Part shown: in pieces, positions 1-6,100 of the stretch
Layout of the letters: each line of letters begins with the position of its first letter
How positions within the stretch are numbered: position 1 is the first letter of the stretch
Source: Planctomycetota bacterium
GTDB taxonomy: Bacteria; Planctomycetota; UBA1135
Assembly: GCA_027623585.1 (NCBI GenBank)
Contig: JAQBVK010000074.1
Location: forward strand, 1 to 9,482
Length of the DNA stretch: 9,482 bases
Reading direction: 5' to 3'
Translations under genes and position numbers: made by a program
The notes under the pieces: generated by a model
Told to the model about the DNA's origin: nothing
Seen by the model: the letters and a program-made list of their open reading frames with translations, nothing else
Database searches by the model: none

Positions 1-372
1 TTGGATGCCGCGCGCAGCGAGCTCGTTGAGCGCGTCTTCGACCTCAGGGAAGACTTTGTAGGTCTTCGGGTCGCCGAAACGTCTCACCAGCTCCTCATGA
101 GCCTTATCCAGACGCTTCGCAGACACTCCGCAGGCTGCCAGCACGCGCTCGTTGAAGGCGCGGAACCACGCCAGGCTGTAGCGGTAGGAACCGTCGAAGC
201 TGGCGGGCAGTTCGGCGTGCACGCGGGACATCCACTCCGCCGCTTCCTCCTGGGTGGCGCGCGAGCCGTGAGCGCGCGCCACCGTCGCATAAATGGCAGC
301 GCGCGGGCGCCGCTCGGTGAAGAGAGTGTTGCCTGCGTCGAGGAAAACTGCGCGGATCGGAGAACGTGACAT
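1..372 (-). CDS. HAD-superfamily hydrolase, REG-2-like (N-terminal 124 residues; cut by window edge)
   Basis: Reading the minus strand from an ATG at 372 gives 124 codons with no stop up to base 1, so the gene continues outside the window. The N-terminus carries HAD motif I, FLDAGNTLF, with the presumed nucleophile Asp12 and Thr16. An alpha-helical cap region follows (about residues 25-105), and a segment VFPEVEDALNELAARGI leads into the Rossmann core, the usual arrangement of HAD subfamily IA. The position two residues after the nucleophile is Gly14, where the usual acid/base Asp is missing. I recall the REG-2-like/HDHD3 group also lacking it, and the segment YATVARAHG (residues 28-36) resembles HDHD3. 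An AWF triplet in the cap may stand for that family's tandem Trp. Most such proteins are small-molecule phosphatases; the substrate is unknown. Motifs II-IV lie outside the window, so activity cannot be judged. It is divergent from the TPR gene. Confidence 0.8.
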   Translation of the reverse strand, partial: MSRSPIRAVFLDAGNTLFTERRPRAAIYATVARAHGSRATQEEAAEWMSRVHAELPASFDGSYRYSLAWFRAFNERVLAACGVSAKRLDKAHEELVRRFGDPKTYKVFPEVEDALNELAARGIQ

Positions 373-411
373 GGGGACGTCGCTCGGATTGTAGCGATAG
401 AATGCTTGAGA
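373..411. promoter_or_regulatory. Divergent intergenic region between HAD and TPR genes, with possible -10 hexamers and a weak dyad
   Basis: Only 39 bp separate the two divergent starts. On the minus strand TACAAT (393 down to 388) lies 15 nt before the HAD ATG. On the plus strand TAGAAT (398-403) lies 8 nt before the TPR ATG. Both resemble -10 hexamers, but neither has a convincing -35 at 16-18 bp. A five-base inverted repeat, TCGCT and AGCGA with 8 bases between (380-397), overlaps the minus-strand hexamer and could bind a regulator. At this length it could also arise by chance. Confidence 0.3.
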
Positions 412-1482
412 ATGAAACAAGGTGTGAGCGCCGTCGTCGTGATGCTGCTGCTGGCGTCCGCGTCGTGCTCGCTTTTCTTCGGAAACCGTGGCGCCGACGA
501 CGCGGACCAAGTGATCCCTGACTCATTCACGCATTCCTTCCGCCGCATCCCGGACTGGGTGCGGCCGGCGGTCGGCGATTTTGCTCGTTCCGAAGAGTTG
601 CGTCACGCCGTGGAGTTGCTCGAGCGGCGCGAGCCGCTGAGCGCGGCGATCCAAATCCAGACCTTGCGCGCTCGTGAACGCTGGGGGCCTGAGGTCACGG
701 CCTTGCACGCTTGGGCGCTGGTGGACGCTGGATCCGCGCCCGACGCGCGGCGCGTTGCTCTGGATGGGATCACGGAGTTCGGCGACGAGCAGCCGTCGCT
801 GAACTACGCGCTTGGCGTTGCAGCGGAGTTGGCGGGTCTGCCGGCGGAGGCCCTGATGGCTTACGAGCGCGTGCTTGCGCGCGACCCCTTCGATCTGATC
901 CTGTTGCGCGCGTGCGCGCGCACCGCGCTCGCCGCAGGACGAGCGGGCACCGCGCTCATCCACTTGGAGCGACTGCCAGACTCCGTGGAAGGCAGTGAAG
1001 GCCTCGAGCTTGCCCGATTCCGCGCGGCCGCTTTTCTGCTCGCCGGGCGACAAGCGGAAGCCGTGTCGGTGCACGAACGCGTCGCGAGTGCGTATCCCAC
1101 GGATTTTGCGTTGTGCGCCTCGTCCGCGGTTGGCGCCTTCACCTCGGCTGAGGCTGCGAATTCTCAAGAGTTGCGCGCGCGCGCGCGGGTGCTGGTGGAG
1201 GCGCTCACCGAAACGGATCCGCAACATGCCGAAGCCCAGTGGATGTTGGGTCGCCTCGCCGCCGAACTGGGCGACATCGGCGTCGCCGTAACGGCGTTGC
1301 GTCGAACCCTGGAACTCGACCCAGCGCGCGTGGACGCCGGCATGCTGCTCGCCCGATTGCTCGACGACACTCTGCGCAAGGACGAGGCGCGGACCGTGCT
1401 CTTCGAGTTGCTGCGGCAGCCTTTGAGCGCTGCTCAGGTCGAAGCAGTACAACGCCGAATCCTGGAGTTGGAGCGATCTTGA
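412..1482 (+). CDS. Exported TPR-repeat protein, probable lipoprotein
   Basis: The protein has 356 residues from the ATG at 412; a TTG two codons upstream (406) is possible but less attractive. Residues 1-19 form a signal peptide: Met-Lys, a hydrophobic core, then SAS before Cys19. Cys19 could be lipidated, but the lipobox is imperfect, with Ser rather than Leu at -3. The rest is helical and rich in Ala, Leu and Arg. TPR-like pairs appear at about 131-160 (ending YERVLARDPF), 165-190, 200-230 (HERVASAYPTD) and 272-304 (LGRLAAELGD, then RRTLELDPARVD), with a further helical pair to about 335. No enzyme motif is visible. TPR lipoproteins act as scaffolds in the periplasm. The stop overlaps the next gene's TTG start, so it is probably co-expressed with the MscS-type channel and might be its periplasmic partner; that role is inferred from position only. 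Confidence 0.8.
   Translation: MKQGVSAVVVMLLLASASCSLFFGNRGADDADQVIPDSFTHSFRRIPDWVRPAVGDFARSEELRHAVELLERREPLSAAIQIQTLRARERWGPEVTALHAWALVDAGSAPDARRVALDGITEFGDEQPSLNYALGVAAELAGLPAEALMAYERVLARDPFDLILLRACARTALAAGRAGTALIHLERLPDSVEGSEGLELARFRAAAFLLAGRQAEAVSVHERVASAYPTDFALCASSAVGAFTSAEAANSQELRARARVLVEALTETDPQHAEAQWMLGRLAAELGDIGVAVTALRRTLELDPARVDAGMLLARLLDDTLRKDEARTVLFELLRQPLSAAQVEAVQRRILELERS
1470..1473 (+). promoter_or_regulatory. Shine-Dalgarno GGAG that supports the TTG start of the MscS-type gene
   Basis: GGAG lies five bases before the TTG at 1479, inside the last codons of the TPR gene. Together with the TTGA stop/start overlap it favours TTG 1479 over the later in-frame GTG at 1497 or ATG at 1527, neither of which has an equally good site that I could see. 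Confidence 0.55.
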
Positions 1483-2600
1483 TCCAGACCCCCGAAGTGA
1501 AGGGTTGGGGCGGCGAGTTCCCGGCCATGATCGCCGAACGTTGGCGCGAGTGGTGGTTGCCGGTCACGGAGAACGGCTGGCTGCTCTCCCTGGCGGCGAT
1601 CCTGGCTGCGTTCTTGATCGCGAAGCTCGGACACCTGTTCCTCTCGGTGACGGTGCGCGCGGTTACGCGGAGGACCAAGAATCATCTCGACGACCTGTTG
1701 GTGCAGCGGCTCGAGGCGCCGTTGATTCAGAGCGTCGTGCTGCTCGGCTTCGCGGTGGCCGGCCGGCTCTTGATCGAGGACGGGCAGCAGGCCGATTGGG
1801 TGGAACGCGGACTGCTCTCGCTGCTCGCGATTTCATGGATCGTGTTCGCGTTCCGGAGTACCGGGCTGGTGCTGCGCGCAATGGCCAAGAATCCGAAGCG
1901 CTTCCAGGTGCTCTCGGGGCCGGCCTACCCGTTGTTCGACAACGCGTTGAAGGTGGTGTTGTTCTTCGCGGGCGCGTGGCTGGTGATCAAGGTGTGGGGC
2001 TTCGACACCACCAGCATGTTGGCGTCGGCGGGCATCATGGGTCTGGCGGTCGGATTCGCCGCGCAAGACACGCTCGCCAATTTGTTCGCGGGCGTGTTCA
2101 TCCTCGCCGACCGGCCCTATAAGGTGGGGGATTACATCGTGATCGACAGCGGAGAGCGCGGGCGCGTGAATCACATCGGGCTGCGCAGCACGCGTTTGCT
2201 GACGCGCGACGACACCGAGATCACGATCCCCAACCGCATCATGGGGCAGGCCAAGATCGTCAACGAAACCGGCGGGTTCCACGAGAAGATGCGCGTGCGC
2301 ATCCCGGTCGGCGTGGCTTACGGTTCCGACCTCACCCGCGTGCGTCAGACCTTGCTCGACGCTGCGGCAGCCAGCCCGCACGTGGAGCGCGATCCGATTC
2401 CACGCGTGCGCTTCCGCCAGTTCGGAGACTCCAGCCTCGATTTCGAGTTGCTGGTCTGGGTGGCGCAACCTGAATTCAAGGGCCTGTGCATCGACGATCT
2501 GCTGGAGCGCATCTACCTCGCCTTCGCCCGCGACGGCATCAGCATCCCGTTCCCGCAACGCGATTTGTGGATGCGTACGGCGCCGAGCGCGGCGGAGTGA
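1479..2600 (+). CDS. MscS-family mechanosensitive ion channel
   Basis: The predicted protein has 373 residues from a TTG start and sits in the inner membrane. This family opens when membrane tension rises and releases small solutes during hypo-osmotic shock. Hydrophobic segments lie at about 34-56, 82-99, 112-132 and 153-173. The pore helix follows at about 178-210, with the small-residue Ala/Gly pattern GIMGLAVGFAAQDTLANLFAG. The MscS beta-domain signature is clear after it: RPYKVGDYIVI (212-222), GRVNHIGLRSTRL (228-240) and ITIPNRIMG (248-256). The remaining residues to 373 make the alpha/beta cytosolic vestibule. E. coli MscS is 286 residues with three TM helices, so this is a larger variant with at least one extra N-terminal helix. 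It shares four bases with the TPR gene and is probably translated by coupling. The in-frame reading upstream of 1479 is only an out-of-frame shadow of the TPR gene. Confidence 0.92.
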   Translation: MIQTPEVKGWGGEFPAMIAERWREWWLPVTENGWLLSLAAILAAFLIAKLGHLFLSVTVRAVTRRTKNHLDDLLVQRLEAPLIQSVVLLGFAVAGRLLIEDGQQADWVERGLLSLLAISWIVFAFRSTGLVLRAMAKNPKRFQVLSGPAYPLFDNALKVVLFFAGAWLVIKVWGFDTTSMLASAGIMGLAVGFAAQDTLANLFAGVFILADRPYKVGDYIVIDSGERGRVNHIGLRSTRLLTRDDTEITIPNRIMGQAKIVNETGGFHEKMRVRIPVGVAYGSDLTRVRQTLLDAAAASPHVERDPIPRVRFRQFGDSSLDFELLVWVAQPEFKGLCIDDLLERIYLAFARDGISIPFPQRDLWMRTAPSAAE

Positions 2601-2615
2601 CCCGCTCGCAGGTCA
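2598..2615. other. Inverted repeat spanning the convergent stop codons (weak terminator candidate)
   Basis: The MscS-type gene and the large minus-strand gene end 12 bp apart. TGACC (2598-2602) and GGTCA (2611-2615) form perfect five-base arms around an eight-base loop, and the arms contain the stop codons of both genes. No T-tract follows on either strand, so an intrinsic terminator is doubtful and the symmetry may be accidental. Confidence 0.2.
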
Positions 2616-5132
2616 GCGTTGCGCCGCGCGCAAGGCTGCGCGGAGATCATCCAGCGTCCAGGAGAGTCGGCAATCCGCCGGCGCGTAGTCACGCGTCTGC
2701 CGGAGTTCGAAACTGACTTCGGCGTGCACGCCCGGCGCGAAGTTCAGGCGCATGCGGTGGCGGCCGAGAGTCTTCGACTGGAAGTACATCTCGCCGAACG
2801 GGAGTTCCATGCCGGAGATGCCTTCCGCAGGGCTCGACGGCGGGAAATCACCGGACGCTCCCGGGAAGAGCACGTCGGCGGTGCAGGGCGGCAAGCGCCG
2901 TCCATCCCGGTCGAGCACGCGAACGTGAACCGTCGCACCGCCGTGTTGAAGGCGGAACTCGTGCTCACTCCCGTCGTTCGGCATCGCCGCCGCCTCCACT
3001 TCCAAGACTTCGTACCCCGCTGCAGCGACCTGGAACACGAAGTTGCCGCTTGTGAGTTCCATCGAGAATCGGCCGTTTATGTCCGTACGCGAGGCTTGCT
3101 TCAGGTTGAACCCCAAGGCCGTCACGGATGCGCCGGGCACCGGCTGGTCAGTCGCGGCGTCGAGCACCACACCGGAGTGCTCGCCAGTCTGCGGCTGTAA
3201 TTTCGCGCATTGTTCCGCGTCAAGGGTGATCACGTTCCACTCGGCTCCGGTCTTCACCATCCAGGCGCCGATCTCGACGGATTCGGAGGATTGAAAGGCT
3301 TCCGAAGGCCCAGACCAAGACATCATCAGCGTGGACGCATGGTAGTAGTGGAGAGTCACCTTCAACTCATACTCTCCCTGAGCAAGTTGGTCGGCGTGCA
3401 ACTGATTCTGGGAGGAGGAGTAGGTCAGACTTCCTACGGCCCGCGTCTTGCCGCCGAGAGTCCCCGGCGCCGGCGGTGGGATCTCCGTCCGTATCGCTCG
3501 CAAGCGCGGATGGGCTCCGGCGATGTTGAAGGGAGCACCCTCCGGATCCTTGAAGCTCACGTGCAACGAGCCACCGCGGGGCAAGCAGTACGGCGCTGAG
3601 GGAGCTTCGAGCAAGGACACCCGCCAGCTCGAGGTGACGTAGCCGCCGCAAGCGATCACGAGTTCACAGTCGCGGATCAAGGGCACGTCGACGAATTGGA
3701 ATGCGCCGCGCGCGTCGGACTCGACGTAGGCATCCCAAGATCCACTGTCCTCGCTGCTCCACGTCAAAGAGAGCGAGGCGTCCGCCACCGGATCGCCGAG
3801 GTCGTCCACGATGCTGCCGGACCAGGACGCGCAGCGCACCGGCAAGCGGAACACGACCGGCGCTCTCGGCGCCGAGACTTCGAAGGGGCTAATCGTTCCT
3901 CCCGGCAACCCAGGGACGGTGGTCCAACACTCCACCGAATACCGGCCGGCCGGTAGTTGCCAGCTCACGCGCCCGTCGGCTCCGGTTTCCGTGGCAATCC
4001 CGTCGTACGGCCACTCTGGTCTTTCGTCCTCACTCTCGTCCTGCGGCGGCGCTTCATCACGAGCATCAAGCCATGCAGCGGGGTCCTCTCCGGCGATGAA
4101 CCGCGTCATCCAGTCACTGGTGTCTTCCTCGTCCTCGACGTAGTACTGCTGCGCTGCACGCAGTCCCTGCGAGACGAAGTCGAGCGCGGTGATCGCGAAG
4201 GTCAGGTTCGGCACGCCTTCGCCATCGGCGTCGATGACGCGGATTTCTTGGATGAAGGCGCTGAGCACTCGCAGCACTCCGGCATCCGCGGTTTCTCCGG
4301 CGACGACCTCGGCATAGCCTTCTCCCTCATTGGCGTCGCCGAGCATGGGGAGGAGTTGTAGATACTCTCCCGGCGCGACCGCGAAGTTCCACTCGCCTTC
4401 GCCGAGCGAGGCGAAGAAGAAGCTGCCGTCGGAGGCGGTGCGTGTTATGAGAAAGCCCGGCGTCCAACTTCCAAACTCGCTCGACCAATTGGGATCGAAA
4501 GCCTGCACTTCCGCGCCTGCGACGGGGCGATCGTCCATCGTCAACACCCGGCCGTGCGCGCCGCCTCCGAGCTGCAGGATCAAGGTCCACTCTTCTTCGC
4601 TGCCTCCGTCGAAGTCCGTGTGCTCGGACATCTGGCTGAAGCCCAGACCAGTGCGCTGCGGCGGTGCGCAGCCGACCCAGTCCACGTGCACGAAACCCGG
4701 GAAGGTGAACTCTGCGACGCCGCGGGCATCGGCGGCCGCTTCGTGCGGAGCCACTTCGCCGGTTTCGGTGATCCAGGATTGTGCGCGCACCACCCAACCC
4801 GCACAGTTCGCGGGAATGCGTTCTTCACCCTCTTCGTCGTAGACACGAAGCAGGACGCGCAGGTGAACCGGCGGTCCATCGTCTTCGGCGAGAGGGTCGA
4901 ATGCGCTGTCCGCGCTCCCGGGCACCTTGTTGCGCGTGAGCTCCGATTCCTCTGCTCCGGCTTGCGAGGAGGGGTCGAGTGGGGCGCCATGGGGATCAAC
5001 GCCGAGCCGCGAGCCATCGCCACTAGTTGCGTCCGCGGGGGCACGGTCCTGACTGAAGAGCAGCCAAAGCGCGGCCGCCACGATCGGAAGCAGCAGCCAG
5101 GCGGCCACGCGCGGATGGAGTGTTCTCGCCAT
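2613..5132 (-). CDS. Large membrane-anchored envelope protein with carboxypeptidase-regulatory-like beta-sandwich modules
   Basis: The protein has 839 residues from an ATG at 5132 with GGAG eight bases upstream. Residues 8-26 are a single hydrophobic helix after a basic N-terminus, best read as an uncleaved signal anchor. A disordered Asp/Ser/Gly linker runs to about 88. The rest looks like tandem beta-sandwich modules of the carboxypeptidase-regulatory-like/Ig-like type. The clearest are at 193-257 (GRVLTMDDRPVAGAEVQAF, then TASDGSFFF), 436-505 (GSIVDDLGDPVADASLSL, then SDARGAFQF) and 652-715 (GVVLDAATDQPVPGASVTA, then TDINGRFSM). Weaker ones lie near 90-160, 290-430 and 520-640. An acidic insert covers about 333-375. 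There are ten Cys residues, compatible with disulphides outside the cytoplasm. I see no protease, sulfatase or glycosidase motif. Such proteins are frequent in Planctomycetota and usually of unknown role, possibly adhesion or surface structure. It is transcribed divergently from cdd. Confidence 0.8.
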   Translation of the reverse strand: MARTLHPRVAAWLLLPIVAAALWLLFSQDRAPADATSGDGSRLGVDPHGAPLDPSSQAGAEESELTRNKVPGSADSAFDPLAEDDGPPVHLRVLLRVYDEEGEERIPANCAGWVVRAQSWITETGEVAPHEAAADARGVAEFTFPGFVHVDWVGCAPPQRTGLGFSQMSEHTDFDGGSEEEWTLILQLGGGAHGRVLTMDDRPVAGAEVQAFDPNWSSEFGSWTPGFLITRTASDGSFFFASLGEGEWNFAVAPGEYLQLLPMLGDANEGEGYAEVVAGETADAGVLRVLSAFIQEIRVIDADGEGVPNLTFAITALDFVSQGLRAAQQYYVEDEEDTSDWMTRFIAGEDPAAWLDARDEAPPQDESEDERPEWPYDGIATETGADGRVSWQLPAGRYSVECWTTVPGLPGGTISPFEVSAPRAPVVFRLPVRCASWSGSIVDDLGDPVADASLSLTWSSEDSGSWDAYVESDARGAFQFVDVPLIRDCELVIACGGYVTSSWRVSLLEAPSAPYCLPRGGSLHVSFKDPEGAPFNIAGAHPRLRAIRTEIPPPAPGTLGGKTRAVGSLTYSSSQNQLHADQLAQGEYELKVTLHYYHASTLMMSWSGPSEAFQSSESVEIGAWMVKTGAEWNVITLDAEQCAKLQPQTGEHSGVVLDAATDQPVPGASVTALGFNLKQASRTDINGRFSMELTSGNFVFQVAAAGYEVLEVEAAAMPNDGSEHEFRLQHGGATVHVRVLDRDGRRLPPCTADVLFPGASGDFPPSSPAEGISGMELPFGEMYFQSKTLGRHRMRLNFAPGVHAEVSFELRQTRDYAPADCRLSWTLDDLRAALRAAQR

Positions 5133-5133
5133 C

Positions 5134-5146
5134 GTGGAAGCTCCAC
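5134..5146 (-). promoter_or_regulatory. Small hairpin enclosing the Shine-Dalgarno of the 839-residue protein gene
   Basis: Read on the minus strand, GTGGA, loop GCT, TCCAC is a perfect five-base stem that ends one base before the ATG at 5132. The GGAG at 5144-5141 lies mostly inside the stem. If it folds in the mRNA it would partly hide the ribosome site and lower or regulate translation. The pairing is visible; the effect is inferred. Confidence 0.35.
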
Positions 5147-5159
5147 TCTAACGGACATA

Positions 5160-5178
5160 CTGCGGACGGTCACCGCAG
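5160..5178. promoter_or_regulatory. Perfect 6-bp dyad in the divergent cdd upstream region (operator candidate)
   Basis: CTGCGG (5160-5165) and CCGCAG (5173-5178) are perfect inverted arms with seven bases between, inside the 64-bp gap between the divergent starts. The dyad ends six bases before a TATCCT hexamer that may be the cdd -10, so a bound protein would cover the -35 and spacer. No regulator gene is nearby, and I do not recognise the motif as a known operator. Confidence 0.3.
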
Positions 5179-5184
5179 CTTGCG

Positions 5185-5190
5185 TATCCT
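5185..5190 (+). promoter_or_regulatory. Possible -10 hexamer TATCCT of cdd, placed for a leaderless mRNA
   Basis: TATCCT ends exactly six bases before the GTG start at 5197, and no Shine-Dalgarno is visible in that stretch. Bacteria with leaderless transcripts often show a TANNNT hexamer at this distance, with transcription starting at the first base of the start codon. There is no clear -35, so this remains tentative. Confidence 0.3.
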
Positions 5191-5196
5191 TGCCGC

Positions 5197-6078
5197 GTGG
5201 GCAGCGCTCTCCCCGCTTGGATCGCCGAGGGTTTGGCCGAGAGTGGTGGCTGGCTCGATGCGGCGAAGTTCGCGCGCGCGCTCGCAGAGTCTCGGCTCGA
5301 GGCCGGCGCACTCGCGCTCGCGCTGCTGCCGGTTGCCGCTGCGCGCGCGCACGCGCCGGTGTCCGGCTTCGAGGTCGGTGCGGTGGCGCTGGCCACGATG
5401 AAGGGCGGCAGCGAGGCGCTCGCGCTCGGCGCCAATCTCGAATTCGTGGGCGCACCGCTGGAGGGAACGGTTCATGCAGAGCAGGCGGCGGTGCATCTTG
5501 CGCGCAGTCATGGTGCCCAGCGCCTGCGCGCCCTCGCGCTGAGTACGGCGCCCTGCGGCCACTGTCGGCAGTTTCTGCAAGAAACCGAAGGGGCAGAAGA
5601 TCTCCAAGTGCTGCTCGAAGCGGGCGGAGACCATCGTCTGGTGGAATTGCTTCCTCATTCCTTCGGTCCCGAAGCCTTGGGCAAGCAGCCAGCCCTGTTC
5701 GGAGGCGGTTCCGCGGCGCTGCGACTGCGCGACGATTCGAGTGACGCGCTGGTACGCGACGCCTTCGAGGCCGCGTGCCTTGCTCATGCGCCGTATTCGC
5801 GCTCGCCGGCGGGGGCTGCGGTGTTGCGCGCCGACGGACGGAGTTTCACCGGATGCAGCTTGGAGAGCGTGGCCTTCAACCCCAGCCTTGGCGCGCTGGC
5901 GGCCGCACTTTCGAGAATGGCGATGGCGCGCACGCCGGGCGAGGCTTTCGCACCGCCCGTGCGGGCCGTGCTGGTGGAGGCCGCCGGACTGGCCTCGCAG
6001 CGCGTTCTGTCTGAGGCCCTGCTCGGCGCGTTCGCGCCACGGCTTGCGCTCGAAGTGCACGCCGCAGAATTGGCATAG
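5197..6078 (+). CDS. cdd: Cytidine deaminase, long two-domain (E. coli Cdd) type
   Basis: This cytoplasmic zinc enzyme hydrolyses cytidine and deoxycytidine to uridine and deoxyuridine plus ammonia in pyrimidine salvage. The product is 293 residues, against 294 for E. coli Cdd. An in-frame stop at 5149 and no other start codon in between make GTG 5197 the first usable start. Catalytic motifs are intact in the N-terminal domain: HAEQ (His93 zinc ligand, Glu95 proton shuttle) and PCGHCRQF (Cys120 and Cys123 zinc ligands). The ribose-binding Asn80 and Glu82 lie in GANLEF. All of these are offset by exactly nine residues from E. coli His102, Glu104, Cys129, Cys132, Asn89 and Glu91. The C-terminal half repeats the fold (HAPYSRSPAG, then FTGCSLESVAFNPSLG) but has lost the zinc ligands, as in E. 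coli, where it helps form a dimer. The shorter tetrameric type is about 130 residues. Its neighbours are unrelated envelope genes, so it appears to stand alone. Confidence 0.95.
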   Translation: MGSALPAWIAEGLAESGGWLDAAKFARALAESRLEAGALALALLPVAAARAHAPVSGFEVGAVALATMKGGSEALALGANLEFVGAPLEGTVHAEQAAVHLARSHGAQRLRALALSTAPCGHCRQFLQETEGAEDLQVLLEAGGDHRLVELLPHSFGPEALGKQPALFGGGSAALRLRDDSSDALVRDAFEAACLAHAPYSRSPAGAAVLRADGRSFTGCSLESVAFNPSLGALAAALSRMAMARTPGEAFAPPVRAVLVEAAGLASQRVLSEALLGAFAPRLALEVHAAELA

Positions 6079-6100
6079 CTGACGGCTCGGCCCGCGTCAG
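6079..6100. terminator. Inverted repeat between convergent cdd and TIGR03545-type genes (possible shared terminator)
   Basis: CTGACG (6079-6084) and CGTCAG (6095-6100) are perfect six-base arms starting one base after the cdd stop. The alternative fold pairs CTGAC with GTCAG and adds an inner GGC/GCC pair. On the plus strand a loosely pyrimidine-rich stretch with short T runs follows, but there is no clean U-tract. On the minus strand there is none. The right arm includes the stop codon of the minus-strand gene. This could be a weak shared terminator. Confidence 0.35.

Noticed and set aside
1..369. Plus-strand open frame at the left edge
   Set aside because: The minus strand in the same place gives a clear HAD motif I and a good start, so the plus-strand frame is a shadow.
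1173..1187. Run of alternating GC (Z-DNA-like), with similar short runs near 5269 and 5341
   Set aside because: These encode Arg-Ala or Ala-Arg repeats in real genes and are expected in G+C-rich coding DNA.
523..1452. Long open frame on the minus strand opposite the TPR gene
   Set aside because: It is a low-complexity His/Arg/Gln-rich antisense shadow of a high-G+C gene with no recognisable motif.
1833..2558. Minus-strand open frame opposite the MscS-type gene
   Set aside because: His/Gln/Arg-rich shadow; the plus strand carries clear MscS signatures.
4554..5744. Plus-strand open frame spanning the divergent region
   Set aside because: It reads antisense through the large minus-strand gene and out of frame into cdd, whose true frame has intact catalytic motifs.
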